Source: an uncultured Clostridia bacterium
GTDB taxonomy: Bacteria > Bacillota > Clostridia > Christensenellales > UBA1242
Reading direction: 5' to 3'
Assembly: GCA_934747385.1 (NCBI GenBank)
Contig: CAKVGK010000001.1
Span: 1 to 64,000 of the forward strand
DNA length: 64,000 nt
Within the stretch, counting starts at the first letter, position 1, and each line of letters starts with the position of its first letter. A model generated the notes under the pieces. It ran no database searches. It was not told where the DNA came from and saw only the letters and a list, made by a program, of their open reading frames with translations. Positions 42,265-52,600 of the stretch are shown here, piece after piece. A program made the translations under genes and the position numbers.

Positions 42265-43548
42265 TTATTTAATTTCGTTATTTGCGTGCAAGAAATCAAC
42301 AATTTTTTTCATAAGCAAATCGTTTGCAATGTGGTTCACCATAGAATCATTGACTTGTTTTTTGTATTCTTCCACAGTTTTGCCAACATTTTTTGCCATT
42401 TCTTCAATTTTTGTGTCGATATCTTTTTCTGTTATATCAAGATTTTCTGTTTTAATAAGTTTTTCAAGCACCAATCTTGCTTTAACATTGCGAGTTGCTT
42501 GAACTTTAATTTCTGCTTTAAGTTCGTCAACAGTTTTGCCAATGTATTTCGCATATGCTTCCAAGTCAATGCCTTGATAGCGCATTTGTTGTTCCATACC
42601 TTGAAGTTGACGTTTTGTTTCGTCTTCTGCCAAAGTTTCTGGCACCGTTAAAACGGTGTCGTCAATAACTTTGTCCAAAATATCATTGTCAAGTTCAATG
42701 TCTGCGTGTTGTTGTGCTTGCTTCAAAAGTTTTTCTTTAATGCTTGCTTTAAACTCGTCAACTGTTTCAAATTCTGTGCTGTTTGAAACAAATTCTTCAT
42801 TAAGTTCTGGCATAACGCGTTCACGAATGTTTTTGATTTCAACCTTGAAAGTTGCAGGTTTATTAGCCAAATCTGCCACATGGTAGTCTGCAGGGAAAGT
42901 TACAACAACGTCCTTTTTATCGCCAATATTTAAACCAACAAGTTGGTCTTCAAAAGTGTCAATAAATGTGTGAGAACCAATTTTGAGTTGATAGTTCTCT
43001 GCCTTGCCGCCGTCAAATTGCTTGCCGTCAATATAACCATCAAAATCCAGCGTTACAAAGTCGTCATTTTTTACAGGTTTGTTTGTTTCAACCAAACGAG
43101 AAGCACGCAACAATTCGTGTTCAATCTCATCTTTAATTTGGTCTTCTGTTACTTCAACTTTTTGTTTTGTGAATGTCAAACCCTTGTATTGAGCCAATTC
43201 AAAGTCTGGCACACAACTGATTTTAAGCGTCATTTCCAAGCCATTTTCGTCCAATTTTTGAATATCCAATGCTGGTGCTTCAACGGGTTTAACTTCTTCA
43301 TGTTCGCGCAAAATTGTGGTATACGCGGTGTAATAAACCTCGTCCAAAGCGTCGTTCAAGAACACGCCAACTCCATAATTCTTTTCAATAATATTGCGAG
43401 GAGCGTGACCTTTTCTAAACCCTGGAACATTGTATTTCCCCTTATTTTTTTCATAAGCGTTGTTCAAAGCTTTGTCCCACTCTTCTGCAGTCAATTTAAC
43501 TTCTGCAACAAACAAGCCATTTTCTTTTTTATCTAAATTGTATTTCAT
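42265..43548 (-). CDS. tig: Trigger factor
   Basis: A 427-aa ribosome-associated chaperone and prolyl isomerase. The ribosome-binding signature GFRKGHAP (about residues 44-51) is intact, the PPIase domain holds DDFVTLDFDGYIDGKQFDGG with the KxGSHTFIDTFEDQLVG motif, and a helical chaperone domain follows to the end. AAAGGAG precedes the ATG. First gene of tig-clpP(-clpX). Confidence 0.97.
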   Translation of the reverse strand: MKYNLDKKENGLFVAEVKLTAEEWDKALNNAYEKNKGKYNVPGFRKGHAPRNIIEKNYGVGVFLNDALDEVYYTAYTTILREHEEVKPVEAPALDIQKLDENGLEMTLKISCVPDFELAQYKGLTFTKQKVEVTEDQIKDEIEHELLRASRLVETNKPVKNDDFVTLDFDGYIDGKQFDGGKAENYQLKIGSHTFIDTFEDQLVGLNIGDKKDVVVTFPADYHVADLANKPATFKVEIKNIRERVMPELNEEFVSNSTEFETVDEFKASIKEKLLKQAQQHADIELDNDILDKVIDDTVLTVPETLAEDETKRQLQGMEQQMRYQGIDLEAYAKYIGKTVDELKAEIKVQATRNVKARLVLEKLIKTENLDITEKDIDTKIEEMAKNVGKTVEEYKKQVNDSMVNHIANDLLMKKIVDFLHANNEIK

Positions 43549-43681
43549 TTTTTCTCCTTTAATTTAGCCATAATTTTTGTTGTTTTAAAAATAACTATCG
43601 CATTTTAGCACACATTTTTTAGTTTGTAAACATTTTTTGCGCTTAATTTAATTGGATTTTTAACCTATTCACGGCAATTGT

Positions 43682-44020
43682 TTACACAACGGCAAAAATT
43701 CCAACCACAATCAGCAAAAATGCGCAAGTGTAAAACGCAAAATCAAGACGCTTTGCTTTTTTGATTATCTTCTTTTTCAGTTTTTGAATTTCTTCAAATT
43801 CCTCTTCATCTGGTGGGTTTTCTTCCAAATCTTGTTCAGTTGCGGTGATAGATTGGTTTGTTTTTTCCTGCCTGAAAAGAGCAAATAAAACCAAGCATAA
43901 AGCCAAAAAAATGCAAGTAAACAAAACACAAACCTTACTTGACCTTGTGAACAGCAAAAATATTAAACTAATAACAAAACTTGCCGCACTGCCAACAAGT
44001 TTAAAATTAATTTTTTTCAT
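43682..44020 (-). CDS. Small membrane protein, 112 aa
   Basis: Two N-terminal hydrophobic helices (about residues 8-50), a charged cytoplasmic-looking middle with an acidic cluster (EENPPDEEEFEEIQ) followed by a basic stretch (KLKKKIIKKAKR), and a final helix (FYTCAFLLIVVGIFAVV). I do not recognise the family. It shares one base with the stop of the upstream 96-aa membrane-protein gene, so the two are translated together. Confidence 0.7.
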   Translation of the reverse strand: MKKINFKLVGSAASFVISLIFLLFTRSSKVCVLFTCIFLALCLVLFALFRQEKTNQSITATEQDLEENPPDEEEFEEIQKLKKKIIKKAKRLDFAFYTCAFLLIVVGIFAVV

Positions 44021-44310
44021 TATGCTTGGAATGCCTTTACAATGCCTGCAATGTTGAGCCCAACAAACACAATAATAAGCACAATAAAAATAATATAAGC
44101 AATCATCCAGCCAATGTTGCGTTTGCTTTTTGCAAAGCAGAATGCGTAAACTGCCGTGATGATATATGCAATGATTTGTGCAATGGTGTTAAGCAAATTT
44201 AACACATTTTCATTAACCAACCAGCCCAACAATTTGCCCACAATAAGCACAATTGCAATCAAAGCAACTGAAATGTAAGCCATAAAATTAACAATTTGTT
44301 TTCCGTTCAA
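44020..44310 (-). CDS. Small membrane protein, 96 aa
   Basis: Three hydrophobic helices (about residues 8-30, 42-60, 70-90) with short polar loops, ending in a short charged tail. The start is TTG, 7 bp after AAGGAG. Paired with the gene at 43682. The function is unknown. Confidence 0.7.
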   Translation of the reverse strand: MNGKQIVNFMAYISVALIAIVLIVGKLLGWLVNENVLNLLNTIAQIIAYIITAVYAFCFAKSKRNIGWMIAYIIFIVLIIVFVGLNIAGIVKAFQA

Positions 44311-44437
44311 TTTATTTCTCCTTTTAAAATGAAGTTTTTATCTTCAACCTTATTATAACATAAACTATGCGAGGTTACAAATGGTTTATACAAAAACTTT
44401 TGTCGTAAATTCAACATTTTGGCATTTTAACTTAAAC

Positions 44438-45334
44438 TTAAGAAATTTGCGCCAGCACTTTTTCAAAATATTCTGGCAAAGCAACTTCAAAAGTCATGGT
44501 TTTTTGCGTTGTTGGGTGCACAAAAGTTATTTTGTAAGCAAACAACAACTGCCCTTGAGTTTTTATTGTTTTGTCCGTTCCACCATACAAAACGTCGCCA
44601 ACAATTGGGTGATTTATGCTTTTGAGGTGTGCCCTGATTTGGTGAGTTCTTCCTGTTGTTAACTTACAATTCAGCAAGGTGTAATGGTCAAAAACTTTGT
44701 CTATGGTGAAAATTGTTTTGCTATATTTTCCATTTTGTTCGCCAACCAGCGCCATCTGTTCTCGATTTTTTGGGTTTCGTCCCAAAAAGCCTTCAATAAC
44801 AAAATCTTGTTTAATTCTGCCCTTAATTAATGCTTTGTATTCCCTATTTAAAGTTTTATCTTTAAGTTGAGCACTTAAAATTTTGTGAGCATTGTCATTT
44901 TTTGCAACAATCATAAGTCCGCCAGTGTCTTTGTCCAGCCTGTGCACAATGCCAGGGCGCAAAACACCATTGATTGTGCTTAGATTTTTAATATGAAACA
45001 TTAATGCATTAACCAAAGTGTGAGATTTTGTTGTGTTGCATGGGTGAACAACCAACCCAACCTGTTTGTTTACAATAAGCAAATCGTCATCTTCATAAAC
45101 AATGTTGAGTGGAATGTCTTCGGGCTCAGCGGAGATTGTTTCAGGTTCAGTTTGTTCAAATTCAACCATGTCCCCCTGCTTTAAAATAAAGCCTGCCTTA
45201 ACATTTTTGCCATTGACAAAAATTTGACCTTGTTCATTTAAGGTCTTAACAAAACTGCGCGAAAAATTTGTGTTTTCCGCCAAAAACACGTCCAATCTAA
45301 CGCCATTTAAGTTGCAAATAAGGCTATTTTTCAT
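44438..45334 (-). CDS. rluD: RluD-type 23S rRNA pseudouridine synthase
   Basis: A 298-aa enzyme with an N-terminal S4-like RNA-binding domain (VRLDVFLAENTNFSRSFVKT, GQIFVNGKNVKAG) and the RluA-family catalytic domain: the catalytic Asp lies in GIVHRLDKDTGGLM, followed by REYKALIKG and TGRTHQIRAHL. Its known substrate in E. coli is helix 69 of 23S rRNA; paralogues with other targets exist, so the symbol is by best fit. The start at 45334 overlaps the lspA stop, the common lspA-rluD arrangement. Confidence 0.9.
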   Translation of the reverse strand: MKNSLICNLNGVRLDVFLAENTNFSRSFVKTLNEQGQIFVNGKNVKAGFILKQGDMVEFEQTEPETISAEPEDIPLNIVYEDDDLLIVNKQVGLVVHPCNTTKSHTLVNALMFHIKNLSTINGVLRPGIVHRLDKDTGGLMIVAKNDNAHKILSAQLKDKTLNREYKALIKGRIKQDFVIEGFLGRNPKNREQMALVGEQNGKYSKTIFTIDKVFDHYTLLNCKLTTGRTHQIRAHLKSINHPIVGDVLYGGTDKTIKTQGQLLFAYKITFVHPTTQKTMTFEVALPEYFEKVLAQIS

Positions 45335-45791
45335 CTTTTTTGCCCTTGCCTTGCATAAACAATATGAATATTGCAAGCATAACTGCGCCTATGCACAAAA
45401 AACTGTCTGCCAAATTGAAAATTGGGAAGTTTGGCAAAAAGTCAAGGTAAATAAAATCGCGCACATATTGCAACATAATTCTGTCAATCAAATTGCCCAC
45501 TGCACCGCCAATTATAAAGCCGAACGAAATGCAATAAAACCAATTTTTGTTTTTAACAAAAAAGTTAAACACAAAAAGTGCGATAATCATAATCACGCTT
45601 ACAATAACCAGCACCAAAGTTTTGCCCTGCATTATGCCAAAGGCAGCGCCCGTGTTGCCATGGTTTGTGGCAATTGAAACAACGCCTGGGATTAGGTTTT
45701 GATATTCAATGCCAGATAAAAAATGTTTGGTGACAAGGTCTGCCACCAAAACAAATATAATTGTAACAATTGTTGTTATAATCTTTTTCAT
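45324..45791 (-). CDS. lspA: Lipoprotein signal peptidase (LspA)
   Basis: A 155-aa membrane aspartic protease that removes signal peptides from diacylated prolipoproteins. Four hydrophobic helices are present; the conserved boxes read ATNHGNTGAAFGI, GGAVGNLIDRI (catalytic Asp) and FNLADSF (second catalytic Asp). The C-terminal tail GKGKKDEK is basic. It lies between sepF (8-bp gap) and rluD (overlap). Confidence 0.96.
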   Translation of the reverse strand: MKKIITTIVTIIFVLVADLVTKHFLSGIEYQNLIPGVVSIATNHGNTGAAFGIMQGKTLVLVIVSVIMIIALFVFNFFVKNKNWFYCISFGFIIGGAVGNLIDRIMLQYVRDFIYLDFLPNFPIFNLADSFLCIGAVMLAIFILFMQGKGKKDEK

Positions 45792-45799
45792 AAAACCTT

Positions 45800-46240
45800 T
45801 TAATTGTTGTTTTGCCCTTCAGGACGCAAAATTTTGTGCCCATTTGGCGTTAAAATGAACAAATCGCCATGCCAGCGATGAATGCTGCCGTCCAAGCCAT
45901 AAAGCGCGCCAGACAAAAAGTCCAAAATACGCTCGCTATCTGCCTGAGCAATGCCCTCCAAATTGACAGCAACAGTTTGCCCCTGCTTTAAATAGTCCAC
46001 AACCTGCTGAATTTCTTTATGTGACTTTGGCTCAACCAAAATTATATTGCTTTCGCTTTGAATGCCAAAATTGTTAAAACTGGTGGCTGAAAAACTTTCT
46101 GCATTGTTGGTTTCGCCTTTAACCTTTTCATGCAAATTAAAATTTGAATATTTATCTTCTGTGGCAACTTCGGTTGATTTCTTTTTTTTGTTTTCGCCCT
46201 CAAACCCAAGTCCATTCATTATCCAATTAAAAAAACCCAT
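45800..46240 (-). CDS. sepF: Cell division protein SepF
   Basis: A 146-aa protein with a membrane-binding amphipathic N terminus (MGFFNWIMNGLGF), a variable charged linker, and the C-terminal SepF core (about residues 65-140: IILVEPKSHKEIQQVVDYLK, VAVNLEGIAQADSERILDFL, SGALYGLDGSIHRW, DLFILTPNGH). SepF tethers FtsZ filaments to the membrane and supports the septum. The neighbour DivIVA or YlmE genes seen in Bacilli are absent; instead a 78-aa gene precedes it and lspA follows. Confidence 0.95.
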   Translation of the reverse strand: MGFFNWIMNGLGFEGENKKKKSTEVATEDKYSNFNLHEKVKGETNNAESFSATSFNNFGIQSESNIILVEPKSHKEIQQVVDYLKQGQTVAVNLEGIAQADSERILDFLSGALYGLDGSIHRWHGDLFILTPNGHKILRPEGQNNN

Positions 46241-46249
46241 AATATGCCT

Positions 46250-46486
46250 TTAACCGAAAATTTGTTTTCTAAGCATTTCGTATTCTTCATCAGTTGCAAT
46301 TTCAAATTCGTGCACAACGCGTTCATAAATTGAAATCACTTCTTTATTTTTTGTTTTTTTGCCAGCAGCGTCAAGCATTTTTTTTGCAACAGCAATTGCC
46401 CCTTGCCTATCTTGCTTAACGTCGATGGAAACAATCACCTCAATGATATCCATGCACTTATTTTCAAATTCCTCTTGATTGGTCAT
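46250..46486 (-). CDS. Small acidic helical protein, 78 aa
   Basis: A soluble helical protein (for example EFENKCMDIIEVIVSIDV, QGAIAVAKKMLDAAG) with no recognised domain. AAGGAG precedes the ATG. Nine bases before sepF, so it starts the operon 78aa-sepF-lspA-rluD and may have a division or envelope role, which is inference from position. Confidence 0.72.
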   Translation of the reverse strand: MTNQEEFENKCMDIIEVIVSIDVKQDRQGAIAVAKKMLDAAGKKTKNKEVISIYERVVHEFEIATDEEYEMLRKQIFG

Positions 46487-46555
46487 ATAATTCTCCTTAA
46501 CATTATTTTAAGCCGCCCAAAAAAGTTTGTCAAGAAAATATGTCAACTAAAACGC

Positions 46556-46588
46556 AAAAAGGCAGCAATTAATTTGCCACCTTTTTTG
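46556..46588 (-). terminator. Terminator of the giant surface-protein gene
   Basis: An 11-bp minus-strand stem, AAAGGTGGCAA with TTGCTGCCTTT (two wobble pairs), followed by T. Confidence 0.85.
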
Positions 46589-46635
46589 CTTGTAATGTAA
46601 ATTGTTTTAACGTCTGTTCGAAAAATTTTATTGAG

Positions 46636-49600
46636 CTAATTGCTGGATTGCTCTTCTTTTGGAGGCAATTCAAACAATACAACCACTGTCATTGTTATAC
46701 CATCATATGTTGTAGTGTATGTCTCGCTCCAAACAACAGCTTCAGAATTATCCTTTTTATAGCCTTTTAATTCGGCTTCAGTTTTTGTTTGAATTCCCAA
46801 GCTTGTAAGAGTTATAGGGTTTTTCTTTAAAGCGCCAGTGCTGTTATTAGCGAACTTGACAACGACATTTGTTAAATCAATTGAAGAGTCTGAACCTTCT
46901 TTATATTGAACGCGGAAGCAGTTTGAATATCCTTGTGACATATAGTCAACTGCGTAAACATAATCTGCACCTGTAAGAACATAATAGTCTGCTGAAAGTT
47001 GGCAAAGTTTTGCCGTTCCTCCGTTTCCAGAGAATGTTACAAGTTTAACGGTGTATGTGTTTTTGTTTACTGTAAATTTTGAAACATTATCATTTTTAAC
47101 TTTTGCTCCAGATGCATTATTAACCCAACCACTACTTGGGGAGCCAATACCGACAATTTGATAGTCTGTTACATAACTGCCGTCTTGGAAAATTTGAGAA
47201 AGCCAGAAACTGCCCTTTGGTGAAAGAGTTGTGCTGGTTGTTAAAGTTAAATCGTTAAAAGTGAAAACCTCTGTGTTTTGAGCAATAACTTTGAGTGTTA
47301 CTGTTTCTGTGTTTTGGAAGAGATAATCATCATTATGTGCCGTTAGGTCAACCCCAAATAAACCACCAGAGTTTGTTAACGCTGTAAACTTTCTGCCGTT
47401 AATGTTGATAGAGTTAATGGTATCTATGAAGTTTATGAATTCCAACATGTTGGCATATTTACACTCAAACATTGATGAAATTGAATAAGTTTCATACCCA
47501 GTGCGAGAATATGTTGAATCACTTTTCAAGGTTGGCACACTGGAAGAATAATCAATAATGTGTTTATTTTCACCTTCACCAGCGGTGATTTTTTTGCCAT
47601 CTATGGTGATATTTGAATAATCGGTGTTTTTTATACGTAATTTTTTACCACCAAGATATGTTACAACACTACCATCATTAAATGTTTCACTGTAATAGAA
47701 CAGGTTCAATGTTGTGTCAGCTTTTGAATAAACGGCATTTGGGGTTGTTCCATTTACGTCAATTTCAGTGTTAACACCTGGAGCCACCGAAATTGTTGCT
47801 GTGTTGCGCACCTTATAAACTGCGTAATAGTCATTAGTGCAAATTTTTGTGTTTCCCCCGGTTGTGCCTTGTTTATTATAAATGTATGTCATTTTGTAAA
47901 CAACATAGTAGTCAACAGGGTTTTCGTTTGAAGATTGAGGAACAAGCGCCAAATTTGTTTTGAATTGTGGCCAAGCGCCATTGTTTGTTGCATTTGTCCA
48001 TGAGAAGTTTTTAAAATCGTTAACTGAAGTAACTTTTGCATATTCTTCATATGTTAAGTACTTATATGCCAAACCAAGAGTCATTCTCCATTCACTGATA
48101 TTGTTAGAAACAACAGTCATTGCTGAAGTTTGGTCAGTTTCGTTGGTTGAAACGATTGTAACCTCAGAGCCTGAGTTATAGGCTGTGCCGTTGCTTTCAA
48201 ATGCTGCGGTTGGAGTGTAACGATATTTCAAAGTTAAGCAACCTGTTACATGGATTGTCCAATATTGATAATGGAAACCAAAGTTAGTTTTGAAGCCCAA
48301 TTTTAAGGTTACATCTCCAGTGAAATCTTTTATAAATGTCAAACTTGTTAAACCATTAATTGTAACATACTCATTAGGCTTAGCGCTTGTGTAGTCCGCC
48401 ACCTCAACTTTGTCAACAGTGATTGAAGTGTTATTTGAATTCATTGAGAATTCTGCACCAGTTTTAACAAACTGCAACTCCAACGAGTCTTTAATTGAAT
48501 AACTGACAAACTCGCTATCGCCAATTGTCATGTTGTGGGTTGTTTCAAGCGTGCTGTCTGGGTCTTGAATTGGGTTATCCTTAATCACAAATTGCACATT
48601 GCGTTTGATTGTTATGACTCTTTGAACAATTGCAATTGTTGTGCTCGAAGTTGAAATTTTAATGTATGCAGTGATTTGTGCTGTGCTTGGCACTTGATAG
48701 GTTGTTATTGTTTTGTTTGAGGCTTTATAAACAAACAAATCATTGCTTGTGCCTTTAATGCTGTAACTATTGCCTTCCACAAAATAACTGCCGCAGTCAG
48801 TTAACAAATCATAAGTAACATTTTCTTCTGTTTTGTCAGCTTTTTTAACACTGAGCAGATTGCCAAGCTGGAATGTTTCGGTTGCGTAATAATCTGTGTC
48901 GGTTGAACTTATGTTGTAATTGAAAATGTTGAAATTCATTGTGCACAATACGCCAGAGTTGGTTGTGATTGTGAAACTGATTGATAAAGCATTTTCTAAT
49001 ACACTAGCCCCTGCTGTACGCTCAATGTTGAACACAATTTCCCTATTAGAGTTAAGGCTGAATGTGACTGTGTAACTGCCATTAGAATATGTGTAAACAT
49101 TTTTCTCTTCGTCGTAGTTTATGACACTGCCTTGGATTTTGAAAACATTGTTGCGAATGTCGTAAAGTTTTGCAATTATGTTTTGTGATGAAACAGCTGA
49201 GTAGTCATAAGCAACAGATGCGTCCATATCATTAATCACCACTGAAGCAAATTGTGTGTTTCCATCCCAAGCCGAATGAATTTCAAGGTAGTTTTGCTTG
49301 TTTTCTGCAATAAGGTCGCTATCGTCGTGATAAACCAATTTTTCCGCCTTAGGCAAAATGCAAATGTTATAAGTCTCGCTTTCCAAACCAGCCAAGTTTG
49401 TTAACCTGAACCATGTTTGAATTTGTGAAGTTATTCCACTATCTGCTTTTAAGTTAAAGACGTTGCCAGCTTCTGTTAAACTTAAGCCGTCACCAAGAAT
49501 GAATTGCAAATAGTTTGGATTTTTTGAGTCTTTAAAGCCCATCGCCTCTATATTAAAATCTTTGGTTGAATCATCACTGGAAGAACTTGTTGTAAGCACT

Positions 49601-52600
49601 AATTTCATACGTTTGCTAGTGCCGAACAAAGTGTCTAATATATTGTTAATGGCCGTGCCAGAAGCAATGTTATCGTGATTTGAGCCCTCAATTGCGTATG
49701 TTGCAGCCAATGTGGAATAAGTTGGAGGCAAGGTTACAAACAAGTTGATTTCAACTGGATTTGTGCCATTTCTTTCAATAAGTTTATCGTTGCCATTCAT
49801 TAAGTTGATTGACAATTGAATTGTTTTAGGCTGAGCCGTGTGAACAAAATTAAGATTATTTGTTGTTCCATCTATTGTTATATGTCCATCTTTGCTCTCT
49901 AAAACACTATCACCTGAAACAACATAATTATAATGTTCAGCAGAAGAAATTTGCAGAGTGTAACCGGACGCAACATAAATGCTTAAGCCGTCAATATAAT
50001 ATGTTACATATAATGCATCTGCGGATTCACTAGGTTTATATTCCGTTTTTGTAAATTCAAGTGAACTGCCTTTGTTTGAATTAAATTGATTATCTGTATT
50101 TTTTGTTGCTTTTGCTGGATTTGAGTTTGTGCCAACAGTTTGTTCTATGCTGTACGCTGGATAAACTGAAACGTTAAATTCTCGTGTTAACTTAGCGCCA
50201 GTTGTAAGGTCAAATAACTTATCAAACGTTAACTTAATTTTATGTGTTTGTGTTGAATTGTCTTGGGAGAATGTAATTGTTTTATTTTCTATTGTTAAAG
50301 AGTTATCTCCTTCTGTAGCACTCAAACCTCCAACATAATTACCAATCCTTGAACTTAAATCCAAGGCTGTGTTAAAGCCGGTTGTTTTGTCAAACAAGCC
50401 AAGTGTTACGTCGCTTATTTGTTCAACTGGCACACCCGCAAATGTAAATTCAACAAAGATTGTTGTGTTGCTAATTTTATATTCAACTATGAACGCTAAA
50501 TTGTGAGTTGCATAACAAGACGCTTGCACTGAACCATTTGTGTTTATTGTAATAATTTTTTCGTCGCCATTTGCTGATTTAATAGTGTTTCCAACAACAT
50601 TAAAGTAATTTGCAGTGTCCCCCGTAAGGGTTATTGAAACGCTTTCTGGAACGCTGGTTGTGATTGTAATTTCCTCTAAATTACCTATTGTTGCAGTGTA
50701 ATGCCCCAATTCACCCTCTTTTGTCTTAACATTGTTAGCAACCAAATTATCAACTGAAATGTTTGTTGTGCAGCAGCCTAAAACAAGAATGAAATCATTT
50801 GTTTCATAAACTATTGCAACTTTGATTGTTTGGAAAGTGTTAGGGTTATCAATTTTATATGTTGCAATCCCTGACTCATCTGTTGTTGTATTAATCATTG
50901 AATATCTGCCAATGTCAAGTTCAGTCAAACCTGTCAAGTTGTCCAATTCATAACTTGTAACCGTGCCGACGCCCATTAAATAGAATTTTAAGTTAGAATA
51001 ATCAGTTAGTTTAGTGTTTAAGTTGGTGTTGATTGCTGGTGAAGGACCTGTTAATCTTGGAATAATGTTTATTTTTCCACTTTCATCAGTTCCTGCTTGA
51101 ACAAAACTATTTAATTCACCATTGTCGATTTTAAAATCTTTAAATTCGTTGTTGTTCTTTGGTTTTTGCAACCTTATTAAATAATAGCAGTAATTGCCAG
51201 AGGTGGTTGTGATTTTAAACAGGAAATAGCCGTTTGAGCCCATGCTGAAATCACTGCTTTGGGTAAATTTTACTTTTGAACCATTAATTTGAATGTAATT
51301 GCCAGAAACATAGAGTCTTACATTTTGGTTATTTTGATATGCCACCAGTTCAACTTTGGCAATTGCTGCATTCATAATAACATTTTCGTTGTTTAAATTT
51401 CTAACCAAAGCACGGCGAATGCTCAACACGTCATCTCTGTCAAAACGGATTTCTTGTCCCATGTCCACCGGCTCAAAATTCAAACCTTTTGCAAAAGAAA
51501 CAATATTGTTGCCTGTGTTTGTATAATCTTTACCTACATGTTTTGCGTATTCAAGCAAATTGTCCAAATTGTTGGTGTCTTTTGCCATGAAATACAAGTC
51601 GTTTTGTGTTGTTTGGTCGGAGTATGGGTATTGTTCCTTTATTGAAAGGTAGTTGTTTACAACTAATGTGTGCGTATATTCGTATGATACTTGGTCGTCA
51701 CCCATATAGTCAATGTGGTAAGTAATTTCAATGTTCAAACTATTGCCAACAATTGCGCCAATTTTAACCAAAACTTCTTTGCTGCCACCATTAAGATATC
51801 CAACACCAATCACGCTGTCGTTTGCTTGAGTTGTGATTATTGTGTCGTTTTCAATGCAGTTAACCTTAACACTACTAATATAAATGTTTTTGATTATGTT
51901 TTCATCAATGCTTTCAAAAACGCCATTTGTGCCAGCAACAATATTAAACGCATTGTTTTGTGAAGTTGTTTCTGTTGTGTCTTTCTTAGAGTTTGTGGTT
52001 GGAACATAAGGAATCAAGGTGATTGTTTTGGTGTATGTAAATTTATTGTTTCCGTCGTCCGAACCATCAAAATTATAAACTGCCATCACTTCTTGCTTTG
52101 CGCTTATGTTTTTCGTGTAAATGTATTTTCCGTCTTTTGCTGTTGCCGAATTATCACCAACTTTAATGCTTTTCAATGTCAAGGATTTGCCTGTAAGATT
52201 GAAACCTGCAGTAAGGTTATCTTTGTTAACCATGAATTGATTGTTGCTGTCATCAGTAAATGACCTATTGTTTTTAATTTTCAAAATCGCGCTGAAAAGT
52301 TTGAAATTTGTTCCCACATATTTAATTGTCAATTGACATTCAGTTGTCTTGTTTAACTCTTTTAATACGCCAATTTTAAGTTTACCATTTTCGAGTGTGA
52401 TAAGATTTTCAATGTCAGTTTCAGCATTGAAATTTGCCACATCAGCAGGAGCGCCCTCAAGCGTTTTTAAGTCTATATCGGTGTAAATTTCATTTGTATT
52501 ACCATCTGTACCGTATGGTTGGCTGTCTTTTGTGTCTTTATAAGCATTAAAGGTGAATATGTCTGCCAAATTATGATCAGTTTCACTTGTTAATTCAGTG

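Noticed and set aside
46636..46700. Sortase signal at the end of the giant protein
   Set aside because: The C terminus ends PPKEEQSSN with no LPxTG-like motif and no hydrophobic tail.
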